A DNA stretch of 18,111 nucleotides, taken from assembly GCA_026002025.1 (NCBI GenBank), contig BOAU01000041.1, forward strand, positions 1 through 18,111, read 5' to 3'. Below the pieces are notes generated by a model. That model saw only the letters and a program-made list of their open reading frames with translations, did no database searches and was not told the origin of the DNA. This stretch comes from Spirochaetia bacterium (GTDB taxonomy: Bacteria; Spirochaetota; Spirochaetia; Treponematales; Breznakiellaceae). The position numbers and the translations under genes are program-made. This document shows, piece by piece, positions 14,137 through 18,111 of the stretch (position 1 is the stretch's first letter; the number at the start of each line of letters is the position of its first letter).

Positions 14137-15545
14137 AAAAGGTATCGGTGATTTTTGTTTTATTTTTTGCTTTCTCTTTTGGGGTCTATGGCCAGGATGT
14201 GAGTGATTTTGAAACACAGGTTGAAAATGGAGCGGTAACTATTACCAGATATACAGGAACGATAAATGATGTGCGTATCCCGGCTGAAATAAACGGGCTT
14301 CCGGTGACGACTATTGAAAACGGATTTAGCGACAATCAATTAACCAATGTCACCATCCCAAATAGTGTAACTTCTATTGGAGATTATGCATTTAGCAAAA
14401 ATCAATTAACCAGTGTCACCATCCCAAATAATGTAACTTCCATTGGAAAGTATACATTTAGCAACAATCAATTAACCAGTGTCACCATCCCAAATAGTGT
14501 AACTTCCATTGGAGAGCGTACATTTAGCAACAATCAATTAACCAGTGTCACCATCCCAAATAGTGTAACTTCCATTGGAGAGCGTGCATTTAGCAACAAT
14601 CAATTAACCAGTGTCACCATCCCAAATAGTGTAACTTCCATTGGAGTTGGTACATTTAGCAACAACCAATTAACCAGTGTCACTATCCCAAATAGTGTAA
14701 CTTCCATTGGAGAGTTTACATTTAGCGACAATCAATTAACCAGTGTTACCATCCCAAATAGTGTAACTTCCATTGGAGAGTTTGCATTTTACAGAAATCA
14801 ATTAACCAGTGTTACCATCCCAAATAGTATAATTACCATTGGAGCTCTTGCATTTAGCGACAATCAATTAACCAGTGTCACCATCCCAAATAGTGTAACT
14901 TCTATTGGAGATTATGCATTTAGCGACAATCAATTAACCAGTGTCACTATCCCAAATAGTGTAACTTCCATTGGAAAGTATGCATTTTACAGAAATCAAT
15001 TAACCAATGTCACCATCCCAAATAGTGTAATTACCATTGGAGAATATACATTTTGTGTCAATCAATTAACCAGCGTTACCATCTCAAATAGTATAATTAC
15101 CATTGGAGAGCATGCATTTAGCAACAATCAATTAACCAGTGTCACCATCCCAAATAGTGTAACTTCTATTGGAGATTATGCATTTAGCGACAATCAATTA
15201 ACCAGTGTCACTATCCCAAAAGATGTAATTATCATTGGAGTTGGTACGTTTAGCAACAACCAATTAACCAGTGTCACCATCCCAAATAGTGTAATTACCA
15301 TTGAAGAGCATGCATTTCGTTACAATCAATTAACCAGTGTTACCATCCCGGATAGTGTACGTTACATTAAGGACTCTGCTTTTGATATGGGGAATACTTT
15401 TATTGAGAGGATTGTTATTGGGAATAATGTTTTTGTGGGCACCAACGGAGGGTTCCCTTTTTATTTTGGAAATTTTTATAATAAGAACAATAAAAAGGCC
15501 GGGACATATATTAGTAACAGTGGTCAATGGTCCTATCAGCCATAG
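14133..15545 (+). CDS. Secreted BspA-like protein with 16 near-identical 22-residue repeats
   Basis: A 470-residue protein. A signal peptide ([19 protein letters not shown], then QD) precedes about 45 residues of non-repeat sequence. Sixteen LRR_5/BspA-type units of 22 residues follow, consensus FS(D/N)[18 protein letters not shown](A/T). The C-terminal region ends [12 protein letters not shown]...QWS, matching the tail of the protein at 3207. The repeats are almost identical even at DNA level, while the two residues after the IG change from unit to unit (DY, KY, ER, VG, EF, AL, EY, EH). A repeat solenoid would expose these on a regular face, suggesting ligand or antigenic variation. Family members are typically surface adhesins. 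The gene is last in the operon behind the XRE-controlled promoter. Confidence 0.92.
   Translation: MKKVSVIFVLFFAFSFGVYGQDVSDFETQVENGAVTITRYTGTINDVRIPAEINGLPVTTIENGFSDNQLTNVTIPNSVTSIGDYAFSKNQLTSVTIPNNVTSIGKYTFSNNQLTSVTIPNSVTSIGERTFSNNQLTSVTIPNSVTSIGERAFSNNQLTSVTIPNSVTSIGVGTFSNNQLTSVTIPNSVTSIGEFTFSDNQLTSVTIPNSVTSIGEFAFYRNQLTSVTIPNSIITIGALAFSDNQLTSVTIPNSVTSIGDYAFSDNQLTSVTIPNSVTSIGKYAFYRNQLTNVTIPNSVITIGEYTFCVNQLTSVTISNSIITIGEHAFSNNQLTSVTIPNSVTSIGDYAFSDNQLTSVTIPKDVIIIGVGTFSNNQLTSVTIPNSVITIEEHAFRYNQLTSVTIPDSVRYIKDSAFDMGNTFIERIVIGNNVFVGTNGGFPFYFGNFYNKNNKKAGTYISNSGQWSYQP
14325..15380 (+). repeat. Tandem 66-bp coding repeat, 16 units
   Basis: Sixteen contiguous 66-bp units encode 22-residue leucine-rich repeats. 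The core from CAATTAACCAGTGTCAC through the following IPNSV codons is nearly invariant, including synonymous sites. Most change is confined to the last few codons of each unit and the first three codons of the next. The last four units diverge most. Such an array is prone to unit gain or loss by slippage or recombination and is a likely site of assembly collapse. Confidence 0.95.
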
Positions 15546-15558
15546 CGTAAAACTATCG

Positions 15559-15589
15559 CAGGGCATTATTTTGACAAAGCGATGCCCTG
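15559..15589 (+). terminator. Hairpin after the repeat-protein gene
   Basis: CAGGGCAT (15559-15566) and ATGCCCTG (15582-15589) form a perfect 8-bp stem with a 15-nt loop, 13 nt after the stop codon. No U-run follows, so it may act as a terminator only weakly or as an mRNA-stabilising 3' structure. Confidence 0.4.
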
Positions 15590-15657
15590 TGTGAGATGCC
15601 AGTTAGTGCTGCTGGGCGGCAGGTATGGCGTTACTGGAATGAGCACCGAAAGAAGTA

Positions 15658-15686
15658 TTGCAACACCTTTTGAACTATTGTAATGA
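15658..15686 (+). promoter_or_regulatory. Candidate promoter for the DUF2971-CAP gene pair
   Basis: TTGCAA (15658-15663), a 17-nt spacer and TAATGA (15681-15686). AAGGAG at 15695-15700 and ATG 15709 follow. The rest of the 163-nt gap from 15546 holds only the hairpin at 15559 and no gene. Confidence 0.4.
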
Positions 15687-15708
15687 ATTTTTATAAGGAG
15701 AATGAACC

Positions 15709-16341
15709 ATGCGTGTTTATAAGTATATGTCCATGAGTAATTTTATTGAACACATAGAAGAATATCTTTTGGGGAAATTGTTTTTTGCCGATTGGCATAC
15801 TCTAAATGATCCCATGGAGGGCTTGTTTCTTGTTTCCAATTCCGGTCAATATACTGAAGCCCTTGATGGTCTAAAAAACGCAAAATATCACAATAAAGTA
15901 TGCGCATTAGCGGGAGATTGCGATAATTTTTTGTTGTGGTCCCATTATGCCGACAGCCATAAGGGAATTTGCATTGGTATTGATGTTGACGTTGCAAAAT
16001 TAAAAAAAATCAGTTATAATGAATCATTACCACTCATCTATTCCATTGATTCGCTTGATTACAATATAGAAAAAATATTAACCAGTAAATTAAATTGCTG
16101 GTCCTATGAAAATGAATATAGAATATTGGAAGAGCTTGATAAACAACAAATGAAAGAAGTTGGCAAAATAAAGGAACTTGTTTTTGGGATGCACAATAAG
16201 TCCAAGGAATTTTTTGAATCACATCCTCGTTTTAAAAATGAAGGCATAACGATTAGTGCCATGACAAGTGGCAAATTGCAAGCGTCCGTGAGACGCATGG
16301 GGATTTGCCGCCATTCAAAAACGTCAGGGGTTTCCCCATGA
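15709..16341 (+). CDS. DUF2971 family protein
   Basis: A 210-residue cytoplasmic protein with the DUF2971 hallmarks in order: an early YKYMS segment, LNDPMEG (32-38), WSHYADSHKGICIGI (77-91), and WSYENEYRI (131-139). The conserved polar and aromatic residues suggest an enzyme, but no reaction has been assigned with confidence; members occur sporadically and often in accessory regions. AAGGAG lies 8 nt before ATG 15709, and a candidate promoter sits upstream. Its stop overlaps the start of the CAP-domain gene by 4 nt (ATGA), so the pair is probably translated together. The last 20 or so residues are basic and less like the family. Confidence 0.82.
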   Translation: MRVYKYMSMSNFIEHIEEYLLGKLFFADWHTLNDPMEGLFLVSNSGQYTEALDGLKNAKYHNKVCALAGDCDNFLLWSHYADSHKGICIGIDVDVAKLKKISYNESLPLIYSIDSLDYNIEKILTSKLNCWSYENEYRILEELDKQQMKEVGKIKELVFGMHNKSKEFFESHPRFKNEGITISAMTSGKLQASVRRMGICRHSKTSGVSP

Positions 16342-17117
16342 AAAATCACCTTTATTTTCTCCTTTTTCTCCTCGCCCTACTCCCCCCGCTAACAGCCCAG
16401 GACAGCGATTTCTCCCAGCAATCCTTTCTGCTGGGCGGCAGAAATTCCGCTGGCAATACTACCCAGCGTAGCAACAATAACACCATCAATGAACGGGCCG
16501 ATCCCGACACAGTACATTGGGATATTTCAACACTGGACACCGCCAAAGATGTTGATTATCTTACCGGAATAGAAAAAGACGTTATCCTTGAAATGAACAA
16601 GGTACGGAGCGACCCGGCAAAATATGCGGAATTGTATATAAAGCCCCGCTTTCCCCATTACAATGACAAGCGGTATATGGTCTCCGAAACATTAAGCATC
16701 GTAACCAAAGAAGGCAGGGCTGCCGCGGAAGAATGTTATAACGCATTAAAAGCAATGCAGGGCGTACAGCTTTTGTTTCCCGAAAGGGGATTGGCCCTTG
16801 CGGCAAAAGATCATGTCATGGATATTGGGCAAAAAGGGCAGATGAGCCATACCGGAAGCGATGGAGGCAATCCGGTTACCAGGGTGGAAAAATACGGAGC
16901 GGGATACAAAAATCTCGGAGAGAACATCACCTATGGAACAAGCAGCGGCCGTGATATTGTGGTCGATCTGTTAATTGATGACGGCATTCCTGACCGGGGA
17001 CACCGGGATGTCATCATGCTGCCGGGCTTTACCCAGACGGGCGTTTCAGCAGGAGCTCATACACGGTTCGGTATCATGTGCGTCATTGATTATGCCAGCG
17101 GGTATGTAAGTAATTAA
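16338..17117 (+). CDS. Secreted CAP/SCP-domain protein
   Basis: A 259-residue protein. The signal peptide NHLYFLLFLLALLPPLTA is cleaved before Q21. An Asn/Ser/Thr-rich linker follows to about residue 75, then a CAP (SCP/PR-1-like) domain: ILEMNKVRSDPAKYAELY (83-100), LALAAKDHVMDIGQKGQMSH (152-171), GENITYG (194-200) and GHRDVIM (221-227). H171, E195 and H222 fit the CAP cavity residues. Bacterial CAP proteins are extracellular with mostly unknown roles. ATG 16338 is favoured over an in-frame ATG at 16305 because it gives a clean signal peptide and the 4-nt ATGA overlap with DUF2971. Coupling of a secreted protein to a cytoplasmic DUF2971 protein is unusual. Confidence 0.88.
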   Translation: MKNHLYFLLFLLALLPPLTAQDSDFSQQSFLLGGRNSAGNTTQRSNNNTINERADPDTVHWDISTLDTAKDVDYLTGIEKDVILEMNKVRSDPAKYAELYIKPRFPHYNDKRYMVSETLSIVTKEGRAAAEECYNALKAMQGVQLLFPERGLALAAKDHVMDIGQKGQMSHTGSDGGNPVTRVEKYGAGYKNLGENITYGTSSGRDIVVDLLIDDGIPDRGHRDVIMLPGFTQTGVSAGAHTRFGIMCVIDYASGYVSN

Positions 17118-17144
17118 AGCCGGTTTAACAATAGGCCGGGCTTT
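17116..17144 (+). terminator. Weak hairpin after the CAP gene
   Basis: AAAGCC (17116-17121) pairs with GGCTTT (17139-17144), extended by a GG/CC pair across a one-base bulge. It overlaps the CAP stop codon. No U-run follows, so function as a terminator is doubtful. Confidence 0.3.
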
Positions 17145-17211
17145 GCTTACGGAGCCTTGCAATCCGGCCAAAAATATGATAGATTTAAACATATCAAGCA
17201 GGGAGGCCAGT

Positions 17212-17472
17212 ATGCAGCAGGCGGCCATATCGTTTTCCGATGATTTATTACTCTCATTGAATATGTCCGTGGGCGAAATTGTCTCATCCATGCGGAAAGA
17301 ATACGCTGCAAAGATGTACCAGGAAGGCAAATTGACCCTTGGACAGGCGGCGGAATTCTGTGGGATGTGCCTGTATGATTTTACTGCTCTCCTGGCTGTT
17401 CAGGATATTCCGGTTATCAACTATGATCCTGAAGATTTAGACCGGGAGCTTAAAAACATCGGCGTTCTATGA
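17212..17472 (+). CDS. UPF0175 family protein, probable antitoxin
   Basis: An 86-residue UPF0175 protein. It shows the family layout: an N-terminal strand and helix (AAISFSDDLLLSLNMS), a helix with RKEYAAKMYQEGKLTLGQAAEF (the characteristic LY..GK.S.G.AAE block), then LYDFTALLAVQDIPVINYDPEDL. The middle part resembles a ribbon/helix-turn-helix DNA-binding antitoxin. ATG 17212 is preceded by GGGAGG; longer in-frame starts at 17143 and 17176 lack this. Its stop overlaps the PIN-domain gene by 4 nt. It is presumed to neutralise that neighbour and autoregulate, by analogy with other UPF0175/DUF3368 pairs. Confidence 0.88.
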   Translation: MQQAAISFSDDLLLSLNMSVGEIVSSMRKEYAAKMYQEGKLTLGQAAEFCGMCLYDFTALLAVQDIPVINYDPEDLDRELKNIGVL

Positions 17473-17951
17473 TTATTGCCTGTGACTCCGCTCCGCTCTT
17501 TGCCTTGGCAGTATGCGGTCAGCTTGATTTGCTTGAAAAACTCTATGACGAAGTGCTGATCCCGGAGGCAGTGTATCAGGAAGCAACAGTGCCGGATAAG
17601 CCAAACGCTGATAAAATTGCTGAATGGGCACAAGGTAAAATCGTTAAAATAACCGATATGGAACTTTTTCACGCCATCAAATTATCTCTGCACAAGGGCG
17701 AAGCAGAAGCGATTGCGCTGTATAAGGAAAAATCCGCCGATTTTCTTTTAATTGATGAGAAGAAAGGACGGAAGGTCGCGGAATACTATGATGTTAAAAT
17801 TATCGGCACAATTGGACTGCTATTGAAAGCAAAACAGGAAGGGCTTGTACCCCGAATTAAACCGTGCATTGAACTATTACAACAATCCACAGTACGAATT
17901 GCCTCGGCACTATACCAACGAGCGCTGGAACGCGCCGGAGAACTTAATTAA
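17469..17951 (+). CDS. DUF3368 PIN-domain protein, probable toxin
   Basis: A 160-residue PIN-like ribonuclease candidate. Acidic residues sit where the PIN active site needs them: D6 in IIACDSAPL, E38 in AVYQEAT, E78/E80 in GEAEAIAL and D96 in LLIDEKKGR. The later GTIGLLLKAKQEGLV is the DUF3368 hallmark. PIN toxins cleave RNA and are held inactive by the partner antitoxin. The start (ATG 17469) overlaps the UPF0175 stop by 4 nt. All four acidic positions are kept, so the toxin looks functional. The final 20 residues are basic. Its stop overlaps the stop of the convergent edge gene. Confidence 0.88.
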   Translation: MIIACDSAPLFALAVCGQLDLLEKLYDEVLIPEAVYQEATVPDKPNADKIAEWAQGKIVKITDMELFHAIKLSLHKGEAEAIALYKEKSADFLLIDEKKGRKVAEYYDVKIIGTIGLLLKAKQEGLVPRIKPCIELLQQSTVRIASALYQRALERAGELN

Positions 17952-18111
17952 TTATTTCCTGCCCACTGTAACATATTTCTGACTTTTACAGGTTTTACGG
18001 GATATCTGGCAATTTTTTTGGTATAAATGCGGGAAACATCTGCCCAATCCCTTTCATCTTGAGGGAGTTCAAAGCATCAATTTGAGGGAAAATATTTTCC
18101 GCGAAGTAATT
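17948..18111 (-). pseudogene. C-terminal remnant of an unknown gene with apparent frameshift, cut by window edge
   Basis: Reading in from the right edge on the minus strand, one frame gives NYFAENIFPQIDALNS. A neighbouring frame, open from 18076 to the stop at 17948, gives CFELPQDERDWADVSRIYTK and then KIARYPVKPVKVRNMLQWAGNN. Both halves look like real protein, and the switch falls near 18062-18076, so a one- or two-base indel (mutation or sequencing error near the contig end) probably broke one gene. I do not recognise the family. It converges with the DUF3368 gene, the stops overlapping by 2 nt. Confidence 0.45.

Noticed and set aside
14325..15380. CRISPR array
   Set aside because: The regular 66-bp repeat is an in-frame protein repeat with no spacers; the whole array is one open reading frame with a signal peptide.
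14325..15380. Target of a diversity-generating retroelement
   Set aside because: No reverse transcriptase or template repeat is seen in the window, and the changes are not limited to adenine positions.
15609..16441. 14-bp repeat ctgctgggcggcag at 15609-15622 and 16428-16441
   Set aside because: The match stops abruptly on both sides, one copy is inside coding sequence, and there is no associated structure; chance is likely.

Overview
The window looks like a contig piece from a host-associated spirochete, most likely a Treponema of the termite-gut type. The basis is two secreted BspA-like leucine-rich-repeat proteins with a shared C-terminal tail, a BMP-type purine/nucleoside ABC transporter, a bacterial GH3-family protein and small toxin-antitoxin and helix-turn-helix genes. 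This is a judgement from protein style; there is no rRNA or other marker gene. The left edge (1-71) is homopolymer sequence that looks artefactual, and the right edge cuts or breaks a gene.

Layout. (a) 1-1772, minus: a GH3-family adenylate-forming protein running into the left edge. (b) 1878-2406: a compact element in which a GxxExxY (PD-(D/E)XK-like) gene lies between long terminal inverted repeats, with a 9-bp direct repeat on each side. (c) 2468-4205: a TetR regulator divergent from a secreted BspA-like protein, with a strong sigma-70-like promoter and GTTAGC operator-like repeats between them. (d) 4251-11034, minus: one tightly packed operon, read as substrate-binding protein, double ATPase, two permeases, XdhC and a radical SAM protein. 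An acyl-ACP thioesterase (11098-11826) lies upstream on the same strand. (e) 11875-13206, plus: guanine deaminase. With (d) this suggests import and catabolism of purines, but no xanthine dehydrogenase structural genes are present.

(f) 13207-15545: an XRE repressor divergent from a three-gene operon whose genes overlap by 4 nt: a 64-aa protein resembling the repressor's own tail, a 91-aa unknown protein, and a secreted protein with 16 nearly identical 22-residue repeats. (g) 15709-17117: a DUF2971 protein coupled to a secreted CAP-domain protein. (h) 17212-17951: a UPF0175/DUF3368 (PIN) toxin-antitoxin pair. (i) 17948-18111, minus: the tail of an apparently frameshifted gene.

The transporter/purine block is visibly G+C-rich. 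The stretches 1800-4200 and 13550-18111 are more A+T-rich and hold the regulators, repeat proteins, the mobile-looking element and the toxin-antitoxin pair, so they read as accessory DNA around a metabolic core. The best candidates for something undescribed are the GxxExxY inverted-repeat element and the XRE / repressor-tail / repeat-protein cassette.
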